Made by a program: the position numbers and the translations under genes. Positions 9,173-17,854 of a stretch of DNA of 64,000 bases are shown piece after piece (the stretch's first letter is position 1; the number at the start of each line of letters is the position of its first letter). The notes beneath the pieces were generated by a model. It searched no databases, had not been told where the DNA came from, and saw only the letters and a program-made list of their open reading frames with translations. This DNA comes from Cupriavidus basilensis. Its GTDB lineage: Bacteria > Pseudomonadota > Gammaproteobacteria > Burkholderiales > Burkholderiaceae. The DNA lies in the NCBI RefSeq assembly GCF_000832305.1, contig NZ_CP010537.1, forward strand, positions 1,116,001 through 1,180,000. Reading direction: 5' to 3'.

Positions 9173-11419
9173 TCAGACAGACTGAGGCAGGGGCATGGAC
9201 CGGAATCGCGTCCCTGTCGCATGGAACATGGCACTCGCTACGGCCGGCGCCGTCGGTCCGAGCACAACCTCGCCACAGCCCTGGGGCGGCCTGTCACTTT
9301 CAAGAATGGTAACTTCCACGTTCGGCATCTCCGCCAATTGCAGCAGCGGATAGTCGTGGAAGCTACTTTGCCGGATGGCTCCTTTGTCAAAGGTGAGCTC
9401 GCTTTTGAACGTATTGGTCAGCGCAAAGCCAATCCCGCCCTCCATATTGGCCTTGATCAGCCCCGGGTTGACCGCGCGCCCCGCATCGACTCCGCAGACG
9501 GCTCGCTTCAGCTTGACTCGCCCCTGCACGACCTCAAGCTCGATGACCAAAGCGACGTAGGTCTGAAAGCCCTCTCCCCGCCCCGTGTAGACATTGAATG
9601 CCATCCCGCGAAAAACTCCCGGGCCCGCCTCGCGTTCCCATTGCGCGGCCTTCGCTGTCGCATCCAGCACCCTAAGCGCCAGTGGCTGCTCGGCAAGCAG
9701 TTTTCGTCGATATTGGTAATCGTCAGCGCCCGCCGCATGAGCAAGCTCGCTGACGAAGCTCTCCAGGAAAAACACACTTGACGTACTGCCGACACTGCGC
9801 AGGAAGCTCAGCGGAATGGGTTGCTTGACATCGACCGCATCGACGAGGAGATGCGGCACACGATAGATCAGGTCGTATATCGACTCGACCATGGTCTCAT
9901 CCCATCCACCGACCGCGGCCATCTTGTCCTGCTTGATCACACCGTACAGGGACTGGCCGGAAATCCTCGCATGCAAGGCAAGCGGCATCCCGCCATCACC
10001 CAGCACTGCACGAAAGCGGCCTGCGGCACCGGGCCGATAGTATGAGTGCCGCGTGTCATCCTCCCTCGAGCGGATAACCTTGACGGGCTTGCCGACAGCC
10101 TTTGAGGCGGCTGCCGCATGCAACGCGAAGTCAGGCAGGTATTTCCGGCCAAAGCTGCCGCCGAGATAGACTGTGTGGACGGTCACCTTGTCCGGGGGCA
10201 GTCCAAATGCCTTCCCCAGTTCCCCGCGAAGAAAATCCTGTCCCTGGAAGGGACCCCAGGCCTCGATCTCCCCTTCGCGGACATCGACGGTGGCGACGAC
10301 CGGTTCCATGGTGGCATGCGCGACATATGGCGTGTGGTAGTCGGCGGAAACAACGACACGCTTGCCCGGTCCGTTCAGGATTTCTTCCGGGTTTCCGATC
10401 CTTCTCGCCACGGGAGCATCCTTGCTATCAAGCCCCTCGACGAATTGCTTGCGGATCAGGTCGCTCGATGTATTTCGTGCCGCACCGGCGTCGAACTCGA
10501 TATCCAGCGCATCCAGGGCCTGCTTGGCAGTCCAATAGGAATTGGCAACAACGATTACCGTGTTGCGCGTGGGCACCGGCCACAGTGACGTGACCACGAT
10601 GGCCTTCACGCCTTCGCGCTTGCGAATCTCGGCTTCGTTGCGAATGCGCACGATGCTACCCGTCACGCTAGGCGCCATGCGCACCGCGCCGATCAGCATG
10701 CCCGGCACCTCGACATCCATCCCGAAGACCGCACTACCGTCCACTTTCGGCGGTGTGTCTACACGACGGAGGTTCTTGCCGATCAGCGAATGCTCCGAGG
10801 GCACCTTCATCCTCGGATGTGGATTGATGCGCAGTTTGATGGCATCCGCAACCACCTCGCCATAGCCGATGCTGCGCCCGGTTGCGGGGTGAATCACACG
10901 CCCCGTTCGGGTCGTGCATTGGGACGAGCGGACCCCCAGCCGCTGCGCACCCGCGCGCAGCAGCACATCCCGGGCTTGCGCGCCGGCGAGGCGCATTCGC
11001 TCAAAGAAGTAGGTCATGGACATGGAAGCGCCGGTGTATTGCTGCAGCGGCTCGTCCCCGGCATCGTTCCGATATGCGTCTCGCGCAGTGACGAATTTGA
11101 CCGAGATGTTCTCCCAGTCTGCATCCATCTCGTCCGCGAGCACTTGCGGCAATCCTGTATAGATGCCCTGGCCGAACTCACACTGCGACACGCCGATGAT
11201 GGTATGGCCGGATGGCTCGATCCAGATCCAGTCGCTGACCTCGACCTCCGCGGCGGGCGTCCCGGAGTGCTTCTCGGACAATGAGTACACGACCGGTATG
11301 GCCAGGCTTCCTGCCGCGGGGATCGCGAGAAGTGCCACGGCGCTTTTCAGCAAGCGGCGGCGTTGTGGTGACTTCACATCCGAGCTTTCGTTGCTGTCAT
11401 TTCTTTGAAGCGGCGTCAT
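9173..11419 (-). CDS. Molybdenum hydroxylase large subunit (IorB-like, xanthine dehydrogenase family)
   Basis: A 748-residue molybdopterin-cytosine-dinucleotide subunit of the isoquinoline 1-oxidoreductase type, which should hydroxylate an N-heteroaromatic ring or an aldehyde with oxygen from water. A twin-arginine-like leader, [20 protein letters not shown] at about residues 19-38, points to Tat export. Family motifs: [13 protein letters not shown] near 80, [43 protein letters not shown], and [19 protein letters not shown] near the C-terminus, whose Glu is the catalytic base. It starts inside the small-subunit gene (23-base overlap) with GGGAGG upstream. No cytochrome c subunit gene adjoins it. 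Confidence 0.87.
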   Translation of the reverse strand: MTPLQRNDSNESSDVKSPQRRRLLKSAVALLAIPAAGSLAIPVVYSLSEKHSGTPAAEVEVSDWIWIEPSGHTIIGVSQCEFGQGIYTGLPQVLADEMDADWENISVKFVTARDAYRNDAGDEPLQQYTGASMSMTYFFERMRLAGAQARDVLLRAGAQRLGVRSSQCTTRTGRVIHPATGRSIGYGEVVADAIKLRINPHPRMKVPSEHSLIGKNLRRVDTPPKVDGSAVFGMDVEVPGMLIGAVRMAPSVTGSIVRIRNEAEIRKREGVKAIVVTSLWPVPTRNTVIVVANSYWTAKQALDALDIEFDAGAARNTSSDLIRKQFVEGLDSKDAPVARRIGNPEEILNGPGKRVVVSADYHTPYVAHATMEPVVATVDVREGEIEAWGPFQGQDFLRGELGKAFGLPPDKVTVHTVYLGGSFGRKYLPDFALHAAAASKAVGKPVKVIRSREDDTRHSYYRPGAAGRFRAVLGDGGMPLALHARISGQSLYGVIKQDKMAAVGGWDETMVESIYDLIYRVPHLLVDAVDVKQPIPLSFLRSVGSTSSVFFLESFVSELAHAAGADDYQYRRKLLAEQPLALRVLDATAKAAQWEREAGPGVFRGMAFNVYTGRGEGFQTYVALVIELEVVQGRVKLKRAVCGVDAGRAVNPGLIKANMEGGIGFALTNTFKSELTFDKGAIRQSSFHDYPLLQLAEMPNVEVTILESDRPPQGCGEVVLGPTAPAVASAMFHATGTRFRSMPLPQSV

Positions 11420-11843
11420 GGATGGCCTCCCGAATTCGGTGATAAGTCGCGCATCGACACAGGTTCGTCATTGCCTGGTCGATCTGTTCATCTGTAGGTT
11501 TCGGATAGTTTTTCAACAGTGCGGCAGCGGACATGATCATCCCTGACTGACAATAGCCGCACTGCGGTACATCCTTCTCGATCCATGCCAGCTGGATCGG
11601 ATGAGATCGGTTCTTCGACAGTCCTTCAATCGACGTTACGGTTCTGCCGGTAACGTGCTTTACTGGGACCGAGCACGAGCGTACCGGCACGCCATCGAGG
11701 TGTACTGTGCATGCGCCGCACATACCAATACCGCAACCAAACTTCGTGCCCGTCAGCTTGAACTGTTCGCGGATCACCCACAGCAACGGGGTCTCGACGT
11801 CACCGTCGAACGTGACTTGCCTGCCATTGAGGTTGAACTTCAC
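11397..11843 (-). CDS. Molybdenum hydroxylase [2Fe-2S] small subunit (IorA-like)
   Basis: A 148-residue electron-transfer subunit with two [2Fe-2S] domains. The plant-ferredoxin-type domain has CGIGMCGAC plus a later Cys in VRSC; the helical domain has QCGYCQSGM and NLCRCATY. It starts at GTG 11843, seven bases after a strong GGAGGTG; the longer frame to 11948 overlaps the porin gene and lacks similarity. It overlaps the large-subunit gene by 23 bases and follows the porin gene by 40 bases, so porin, small and large subunits are likely one transcript. Confidence 0.9.
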   Translation of the reverse strand: MKFNLNGRQVTFDGDVETPLLWVIREQFKLTGTKFGCGIGMCGACTVHLDGVPVRSCSVPVKHVTGRTVTSIEGLSKNRSHPIQLAWIEKDVPQCGYCQSGMIMSAAALLKNYPKPTDEQIDQAMTNLCRCATYHRIREAIHDAASKK

Positions 11844-11883
11844 CAAACACCTCCACCAAATTTGCGCGCCATCGCAGGCACTT

Positions 11884-12963
11884 TCAGAATGAAGTATGAA
11901 TACCGGCACTAACCACTGACTGGTTACGTCCGGAGGAGATACCCACAACGTTCATTGCCGCGACGCCATCGACCGCATGTTGGTACGTCCACAGCGCGTA
12001 CAACTGCGTGCGCTTCGATAGGTAATACATGCTGCCAAGATTGAGTTGATGCCACTTTGTCCTCTCGAATTTGCTGAACGAGTAACCAATATTGACGGCT
12101 GTTGCAGGAGTCGCTTGCCAGCTCAATCCAAGGTCGGCAGCATTCATCGTGCCCTGGGACATCCCCACTCTTAGTGTCGAGCGCGAATACAGCGCATTGA
12201 CGGAAATCGGCAGGGTCTCCAATCGATAACCGCCACCAATCCCTCCCGCCTTGAATGAATCGATCGGAAGGGCTCTGCCGGCGGCAAGGCCTTGACCCAT
12301 GGCCTGCGCGATTCCGGTTGTGCCATTGATATCAAACGCGCGCCCATTGGCGTCGGTGTATGCAATTGCAAGGTTCAGTCTCGCGCCTGCATACGTGCCC
12401 GCAAAGCTATACGTGCGGTTTGCGCTTCTGTCTCCCGGTACCTCGCCGAGGCCATACATTGCACTGGCCTGCATGCCGCCAAAGACTGGTGTGCGATAGG
12501 TAATCGCATTGTCTACCGGGAACTGACTCGAAAGCCCATCCAGGTTGCCGGGGTGGTACAGATAGAAATTGAACAACTGGTAGCCGTTGCTCCACTGCCC
12601 AAGCTTGTCTGCCGTGAAGTCGACTTGCCTGCCGAGCTTGACGATCCCCAGTTTGCCTTCGAGCCCAATCCATGAAGCACGGTTGAATAGCTTCCCCGCT
12701 GCGATCATCGAACCACTGTCGGTGAGGAAGCCGTTTTCCAACTGGAACAGTGCCTTCATTCCTCCACCGAGGTCCTCTGTTCCGCGGATCCCAAAAAGGT
12801 CTGGCTGGGAGATTCCGGCATCCATGCGCACTGAGCCGTGGCCTTGGATATTGCTGATCCATGGGACGGATTCATCCATGCTTCCATACAGGGTTAGTTG
12901 ACCCTGTGCGAGCGCCGCGTTCACACAACCGAACGTCAGCGCCAAGATAACTCTGAGTTTCAT
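11884..12963 (-). CDS. Gram-negative outer-membrane porin
   Basis: A 359-residue general porin of the betaproteobacterial trimeric family. A Sec signal peptide, [19 protein letters not shown], is cleaved before [13 protein letters not shown], the usual first beta strand. It contains the [19 protein letters not shown] motif and alternating strand patterns through to the terminal aromatic HTSF, as expected for an outer-membrane beta barrel. It is the first gene ahead of the molybdenum hydroxylase genes and has a palindrome at 13003-13026 upstream, so it probably admits the pathway substrate. Confidence 0.92.
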   Translation of the reverse strand: MKLRVILALTFGCVNAALAQGQLTLYGSMDESVPWISNIQGHGSVRMDAGISQPDLFGIRGTEDLGGGMKALFQLENGFLTDSGSMIAAGKLFNRASWIGLEGKLGIVKLGRQVDFTADKLGQWSNGYQLFNFYLYHPGNLDGLSSQFPVDNAITYRTPVFGGMQASAMYGLGEVPGDRSANRTYSFAGTYAGARLNLAIAYTDANGRAFDINGTTGIAQAMGQGLAAGRALPIDSFKAGGIGGGYRLETLPISVNALYSRSTLRVGMSQGTMNAADLGLSWQATPATAVNIGYSFSKFERTKWHQLNLGSMYYLSKRTQLYALWTYQHAVDGVAAMNVVGISSGRNQSVVSAGIHTSF

Positions 12964-13002
12964 TCGATAGCCTTATGTGGAGAATTCGGTCTTCCTTGAG
13001 TC

Positions 13003-13026
13003 GTAATTGCCACAAATGGAAATTAC
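13003..13026. promoter_or_regulatory. Palindrome ahead of porin operon, probable TetR site 2
   Basis: GTAATTGCCA (13003-13012), a 4-base spacer CAAA, then TGGAAATTAC (13017-13026): 9 of 10 arm positions pair. The half-site and spacing match those at 7956 and 14676. It lies 40 bases upstream of the porin start and after the MFS stop, well placed for repression. Confidence 0.65.
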
Positions 13027-13044
13027 TGTCAAAAAAATGCAAGA

Positions 13045-14532
13045 TCAGGGCGTTTGTGGAACCGAGGACGCTTCTTCTAGTGTTCGACCGCTTGTCTCTT
13101 CCCCGAAGAGCCCCACCGCCAACGCCGCGGCAAATGCGACTCCGGCGATTGCGCCAAAAGATGTGTTGAGCGTACCCCTGGCAACGAACCAGCCGATCAT
13201 CGAGGGGCAGACAATGGAAGCAAAGCGCAACATCGCGCTCGACACGCCAACACCCATGGTGCGGATCTGAGTCGGATAGAGCTCTGGCGTATAGACGTAA
13301 CAACCGATAAATGCGGCGGCCGAGAAACCGAATGCCGTGGAAATGCAGAGGGCTGTGGATGCAGCGGTCATCGGCGCGAAAACGATGGGGGCAAGCATCG
13401 CCACGCCCGTGCATAGCCATGTCATGGTCATCCACAACCGACGCCCGAAGCGGTCAATCGCGATAGCGCAGGCCGCAGAGCCGATGATTCCTGCAAGAGA
13501 CGTATATGTTCCAAACTTGAGCGCGGTCGCCAGGTCAACGTGAAACTCTTGCCGATAAATGGTGGGCATCCAGGCGGTAACCCCCGCCGTTACAAAACCG
13601 CCGGCGAACCAAAGGGTGAACAGCACAAGAGTGCGTCGCAGCAAGGGCGGACGGAACAGGCTCTGCCACGAGACTCCGGTTCCCCGCCGTACCGCACTTG
13701 CGTTCGGTTGCGCGGGGATGCCGGGCAGGCTGGGAACATCGACCGTCCGGCAGGATTTCCGGAAGCGATCAAGAGCGGCATCCGCTTCCTGGAAACGTCC
13801 CTTTGACGCTAGCCACCGGGGGGATTCAGGGAGGAAACGGCGCATGCACAGCGCGATCAATGCGGGCAACGCACCGATGAAGAACATGGCCTGCCAGCCC
13901 AGATTCGGGACGGCCCACATGCCGGCCAGGCTGGCAGTAAACAGTCCGATCGGGAAGATCAGTTCATAGAAGAGGACGAAGCGGCCGCGATGGCCGGCCT
14001 TTGCCAACTCATTGATGTAAGTCGCTGCAACTGGCAATTCGCCCCCGAGCCCGAGACCCTGAATGAATCGATAAACCATGAAGCTCACCGGTCCACCCGC
14101 AAAGCCGCATGCCAGACTGCCAAGTGCGAAGATGGCTACCGACAGGCTGGCACAGCGAAGCCGTCCAATCTTGTCCGCGAGATAGGAGAAGCCCAGCGAC
14201 CCGAGAAGCTGACCTAGATATCCAATGGATATGATGTAGCCGACCTGCTCAAGGGACAGGGACCACACCTTGATCAGCACGGGCATCGCGGCAGCAATAG
14301 CGAGCACATCGAAGCCGTCGAAGAAGGTCGCGCTCCCGACAATGACACGCGCGAGCCGGTGCAGCGGCGTGAGTGGCATGGCCTCCACCTGCGCCACGAT
14401 GCGCCCCTCGTTGTCGGCGTTGGCATCGCCAGGTCGCACGCCTGTCGCATCAGGGATAGTACCGTTGGATGCCCGGCAATCAGGGGATAGCCCCAGATCG
14501 CCTTTCGTGATTTTCGTTCCCGATATGTTCAT
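13045..14532 (-). CDS. MFS transporter (sugar/aromatic acid:H+ symporter type)
   Basis: A 495-residue major facilitator with 12 predicted membrane segments after an extended hydrophilic N-terminus of about 60 residues. Motifs: DGFDVLAIAAAMPVL in the first segment (as in aromatic-acid symporters), the loop YLADKIGRLRCAS, RFIQGLGLGGELPVA in segment 4, FLPESPRWLASKGR after segment 6, and YTPELYPTQIRTMGVG near segment 10. The ATG at 14532 is chosen because the longer frame covers a palindromic operator. It probably imports the substrate of the cluster across the inner membrane; the porin would serve the outer membrane. Confidence 0.87.
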   Translation of the reverse strand: MNISGTKITKGDLGLSPDCRASNGTIPDATGVRPGDANADNEGRIVAQVEAMPLTPLHRLARVIVGSATFFDGFDVLAIAAAMPVLIKVWSLSLEQVGYIISIGYLGQLLGSLGFSYLADKIGRLRCASLSVAIFALGSLACGFAGGPVSFMVYRFIQGLGLGGELPVAATYINELAKAGHRGRFVLFYELIFPIGLFTASLAGMWAVPNLGWQAMFFIGALPALIALCMRRFLPESPRWLASKGRFQEADAALDRFRKSCRTVDVPSLPGIPAQPNASAVRRGTGVSWQSLFRPPLLRRTLVLFTLWFAGGFVTAGVTAWMPTIYRQEFHVDLATALKFGTYTSLAGIIGSAACAIAIDRFGRRLWMTMTWLCTGVAMLAPIVFAPMTAASTALCISTAFGFSAAAFIGCYVYTPELYPTQIRTMGVGVSSAMLRFASIVCPSMIGWFVARGTLNTSFGAIAGVAFAAALAVGLFGEETSGRTLEEASSVPQTP

Positions 14533-14675
14533 AACTATCCCAACAGAATCAAAGTTAAACCGTCTGACAACACCAGGGCACTTGCCAGCTATGCCCGACT
14601 CAAATGCGCTCGGATGTGAGCCTTCGTCGACCTGCTGGCACCTCGCAATGCTGCCGATTTCAGCGCGCGCGCTTA

Positions 14676-14693
14676 ATTGCCATATGTGGCAAT
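14676..14693. promoter_or_regulatory. Palindrome ahead of MFS gene, probable TetR site 3
   Basis: ATTGCCA, TATG, TGGCAAT: a perfect 7-bp-arm palindrome, identical in its 18 central bases to the site at 7956-7991. It lies about 145 bases upstream of the MFS start. Confidence 0.68.
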
Positions 14694-14856
14694 AATAGGT
14701 GTTGGGCATTGACTTTATCTGTAGGGGTTTTCCTCTACGGGGTATTGGAATGGAAGGGACTTCCCCGTCGCAAAGTTGCGGTGGAAGCCGCCGGTTGGCA
14801 CCGAAGCGCCATGATGGCGTGTCTAAACTGCATCACAACCAACGAAGGGGAAGTCC

Positions 14857-15060
14857 ATGGCTATCGCTACCGTTGGAATCGATCTCGCCAAGAGGGTGCT
14901 GCCATTCATGGCGTCGACGCGGCCGGCAAGGTGGTGCTGGTCAAGCCGAAGGTCGCGCGCGAAGCGACTCATGCAACTGCGAGGGAGCGGCCCCACGAAC
15001 TCTCGCGCCGATGCCCGGCTTGTTCGTGCGGTTGGGCCTCCCGAGCCGACTGGTGTTGAC
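14857..15060 (+). pseudogene. IS110-family transposase remnant
   Basis: The start MAIATVGIDLAK is the conserved opening of IS110-type (DEDD) transposases. The family then continues with a stretch like AIHGVDAAGKVVLVKPKVAR, which is present here but in another reading frame, so a frameshift has occurred after about 12 residues. Everything after about 65 codons is missing. The sequence from about 14745 to 14856 may be the element's left flank. The remnant ends against the 3' end of an XRE regulator gene. Confidence 0.7.
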
Positions 15061-15062
15061 GC

Positions 15063-15314
15063 TTAGAGCTTGGCAACACCCATCAACTCCGCGACCGCAA
15101 CGTCAAGCGCAGTCGCAATTCTCAAAAGATGCATCATTCCCAGGTTTTGTCCTCCCCGCTCCACCGAACTCATATAGGAGCGGTCGATGCCGGCCCGATG
15201 GGCAAGCTCTTCCTGGGAAAGGTCACGCCGAAGGCGGACCTCTCTGATCGCGGATCCCAACTGAACAAGAGGGGGGGGGGCGGCACCACCGTGCCTTGGG
15301 GAAGCTATTGGCAT
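15063..15314 (-). CDS. XRE-family helix-turn-helix regulator with a homopolymer tract
   Basis: An 83-residue single-domain Cro/CI-type DNA-binding protein. The helix-turn-helix occupies about residues 20-75 (VRLRRDLSQEELAHRAGIDR, SYMSSVERGGQN). A run of ten C on the coding strand encodes part of AAPPP at residues 11-15, ahead of the domain. The ATG at 15314 is one base past the YdcF stop, so translation is probably coupled; an internal TTG after the tract could be an alternative start. Its 3' end meets the IS110 remnant. Function is unknown beyond likely DNA binding. Confidence 0.72.
   Translation of the reverse strand: MPIASPRHGGAAPPPLVQLGSAIREVRLRRDLSQEELAHRAGIDRSYMSSVERGGQNLGMMHLLRIATALDVAVAELMGVAKL
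15271..15280. repeat. 10-bp G homopolymer inside the XRE gene
   Basis: Ten G on the plus strand (ten C in the coding sequence) near codons 11-14 of the XRE regulator. Tracts of this length are prone to slipped-strand mispairing and would shift the frame before the DNA-binding domain. Confidence 0.6.
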
Positions 15315-15315
15315 T

Positions 15316-16164
15316 TCAGAATTCACGCAATACCCAGCCACTGATGAACGCAAAGTACTCACGCAGCCAGGCGTTGTAGCGCAAGTAAAGCGGCGTTGGC
15401 GCTCCTGCGCCAGACACGGCCTGGAACCCGGCCTTACGCGCGATCCGCTTTGCGCGCACCAGATGAAAATCACTGGTCACCAGCACCAGCGGGTCTGCGG
15501 CGCTCACGCCCTGTTGCGCAAGCAACCGGTGGCTGAAGAGCAGGTTTTCCTCCGTGCTGGTGCTGCGGTCTTCCCGGATCAGGCGCTCCGGTGCCAGGCC
15601 GTGCGCGATCAGGTAGTCCGCCATGATGTCCGCCTCACTGCACTGCAGCCCGAAATCCTGGCCGCCACTCACCACGACTCGCGCCGCTGGCCATTGCCGC
15701 GCCAGCGCCAGCCCTTTGTCCAGCCGTGCGGCCAGGGTGGGCGACGCGGCGCAGCGCGGCGTGCCGGAACCCAGTATGAGGATGGTGTTTGCCGCCGGTC
15801 CGGTTGCCGGGAAGTTCGCGTTGCTGGCGCTGATGAAATAGAAGAACATCCCGAGCGTCACCAGCCATGCGGCAAATGCGGTGCGGCCCAGCGCCCAGAT
15901 CCATCGGCGCCGTGGGCTGGCCGCGCGCCATCGCACGACCTGCTCCCAGCGCCATGACAGCGCGAGAAAGGCCGCGCCGATCGCCAGAGGGAGGACGACT
16001 CCGAAGTTGAACAGCCCCATCAGCATCAGGGCGATGGCATCGGCCACCAGCAGTGCGCCAAGCAGGGCAAGGCAGGCGCGCCGCCAGAATGCGCCAGTCT
16101 TCAAGTCATGCATTGTCGTTCGGACCCAAATTGGCGCAGTGCCGGCGTTCGGCCCACGCATCAT
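15316..16164 (-). CDS. YdcF family (DUF218) membrane protein
   Basis: A 282-residue protein with membrane segments at about residues 30-70 and 95-112 followed by a DUF218 domain, as in ElyC/SanA/YdcF envelope proteins. Domain motifs: ILILGSGTP near 128, VVVSGGQDFG near 163, DRSTSTEENLLFS near 200 and VTSDFHLVRAKRIARKAGF near 230. The ATG at 16164 overlaps the exonuclease stop (TGATG arrangement), which favours it; an internal ATG at 16113 is the alternative. The family is linked to envelope polysaccharide maintenance, but this member's role is unknown. Confidence 0.8.
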   Translation of the reverse strand: MMRGPNAGTAPIWVRTTMHDLKTGAFWRRACLALLGALLVADAIALMLMGLFNFGVVLPLAIGAAFLALSWRWEQVVRWRAASPRRRWIWALGRTAFAAWLVTLGMFFYFISASNANFPATGPAANTILILGSGTPRCAASPTLAARLDKGLALARQWPAARVVVSGGQDFGLQCSEADIMADYLIAHGLAPERLIREDRSTSTEENLLFSHRLLAQQGVSAADPLVLVTSDFHLVRAKRIARKAGFQAVSGAGAPTPLYLRYNAWLREYFAFISGWVLREF

Positions 16165-16781
16165 TGCGCCTGGCTCTCACCCAGAGAGCGCAGGAGAGCC
16201 GGCACCTTGGCGCCGCTGGTGGCCTGCACGCGGGTGATGAGGTCGTAATCCACCCGGCGCATGCCGTAGGTCTCGGCGATATCGTGTTGCAGACGGTGCC
16301 AGAGGTGGCAGGTCATCTGCGCGTCGGCCATGGCCCGGTGGGCGCGTCCGGCCTTCGGCAGGCGCAGCATATCCACCAGCGTTGACAACCTGTGGTTCTG
16401 CGCATGCGGGTAGACGCGCCGCGAAACGAGCATCGTGCAGGCGAAGGCCTGATCGGCCGGCATGCCCAGCAGCGAGAGCTCGGCTTGCCAGAACCTGCGG
16501 TCGAACCCCGCGTTGTGGGCCACCACGGGATGCTTGCCGACGAACTGGGCCACCTCCCGCATCACCTTTGACGCGGCGGGTGCCGACGCGATCATGTCGT
16601 TGGTGATGCCGGTGAGGCGCACGACGTCCGAGGGAATGCGTCTGCCCGCGTTCATCAGGCTTTGATACTGGTCGACGATTTCGCCGCCGCGCAGCAGCAC
16701 GACTGCGATTTCCGTGGCCCGGTCGCCTTGACGCGGTGACAGTCCTGTCGTTTCAAAATCCAGAACCGCAACGGTCTGCAT
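16161..16781 (-). CDS. 3'-5' exonuclease of the DnaQ-like DEDD family
   Basis: A 206-residue exonuclease domain protein. Exo I is VAVLDFETTGL at residues 4-14 (D8, E10), Exo II is VAHNAGFDRRFW near 95, and Exo III is HRAMADAQMT near 155, consistent with DEDDh nucleases. The longer frame to 17006 is low-complexity and arginine-rich; the ATG at 16781 begins the conserved domain. It may be a DNA polymerase III epsilon-like proofreader or a general RNA/DNA trimming enzyme. It overlaps the YdcF start. Confidence 0.85.
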   Translation of the reverse strand: MQTVAVLDFETTGLSPRQGDRATEIAVVLLRGGEIVDQYQSLMNAGRRIPSDVVRLTGITNDMIASAPAASKVMREVAQFVGKHPVVAHNAGFDRRFWQAELSLLGMPADQAFACTMLVSRRVYPHAQNHRLSTLVDMLRLPKAGRAHRAMADAQMTCHLWHRLQHDIAETYGMRRVDYDLITRVQATSGAKVPALLRSLGESQAQ

Positions 16782-16836
16782 GATGTTCTTTTCCTGTTTC
16801 CTGTTGTTGGTGAATCGCCCGCCCCGGCGTGGCCGG

Positions 16837-17787
16837 TCAGGACGGCTGCATCGCCCGCCGCCGCGCGCGCGCCGCCAGGCCGCTGCCCAAGGCCCAGCGC
16901 AATGTGGGCGCCAGCACGCGCATCCCGGCCAGCGAGACCGGACGGCGGATCGCGGTGCTGCCATGCAGCCCGAGTTCGCGCTGCGCCCAGCGCGGCAATA
17001 GCGCAATGCCAGCGTCTCCCATGACCCGCACCGCCGGCACCAGCAGCGGGCTGGCCACCGGCATGGCCATGACCAACCGCACCACTTCGCGGGTGCGCTC
17101 GCTCACCACCAGCTGAGGGCGCATGCGCTCCAGGTAGCCGGCGATGGCGTCGGCGCTGCGTGGCACGCCGGTGGCGCCCAGGCGCTCGGCGATCTGTGCC
17201 ACCTCCGCGTAGTAGCGGTCCTGCTCGGTGACCGAGAGCGGGCCGACGTAGCGCAGGTAGGCGGTGAGAAAGCTCGACACCTCGGCCACATGCACCCAGG
17301 TCAGCAACGCCGGATCGTCGGCCGCGTAGGGGCGGCCATCTGGCGCCGTGCCCTTGATCGCCGCGTGGATGCGCCTGACCCGGTCAATCAGCGCTAGCGC
17401 ATCGGCGCGGTTGCCGTAGGTGGTGCCGGCGATGAACTGCGCGGTGCGGCCGAGGCGGCCCTGCATATCGGTACGGAAGGTGGAATGATCCCACACTCCC
17501 GCCAGCGCCAGCGGATGCATGGTCTGCATCAGCAGGGCGCTGACGCCGCCGGCCAGCATCGCGGGGAAATCCGCGTGCACGCGCCAGCAGACCGCGTCCG
17601 GCCCGAACAGGCCGGGATCTCCGGGCGGGTTGTCGTAGTCGAGGCTGAGGCCGGAGTTGCTGCGGGTCAGGCCCCGCACCTGTGCGCCGGCACGGGCGCG
17701 CAGGCGGTCGAGCAGCCGCCGGGGGAGGGGGGCGGCCTGGGGCGTGGAGGGTGGGGTGCCGGGTTGTTGGCCTTGCGAGCCGCTCAT
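16837..17787 (-). CDS. Oxygenase MpaB family protein (DUF2236)
   Basis: A 316-residue protein of the DUF2236 / MpaB / latex-clearing-protein-like family, whose characterised members are b-type haem oxygenases that cleave polyprenyl chains. Seen here: the start of the domain in GDPGLFGPDAVCWRVHADFP, the helix ALLMQTMHPLALAGVWDHS with a conserved histidine, GTTYGNRADA and LLTWVHVAEVSSFLTAY, a second candidate haem-ligand histidine. The start may be 17787 or, in frame, 17838; the first residues of the longer version look unlike coding sequence. The true substrate is unknown. Confidence 0.75.
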   Translation of the reverse strand: MSGSQGQQPGTPPSTPQAAPLPRRLLDRLRARAGAQVRGLTRSNSGLSLDYDNPPGDPGLFGPDAVCWRVHADFPAMLAGGVSALLMQTMHPLALAGVWDHSTFRTDMQGRLGRTAQFIAGTTYGNRADALALIDRVRRIHAAIKGTAPDGRPYAADDPALLTWVHVAEVSSFLTAYLRYVGPLSVTEQDRYYAEVAQIAERLGATGVPRSADAIAGYLERMRPQLVVSERTREVVRLVMAMPVASPLLVPAVRVMGDAGIALLPRWAQRELGLHGSTAIRRPVSLAGMRVLAPTLRWALGSGLAARARRRAMQPS

Positions 17788-17854
17788 AGGTGCCAGGTGT
17801 GCGTGATATGCGAGGTTGATCGACCGCCGCTCAGTCAATGCTCAGTAGCTATGC

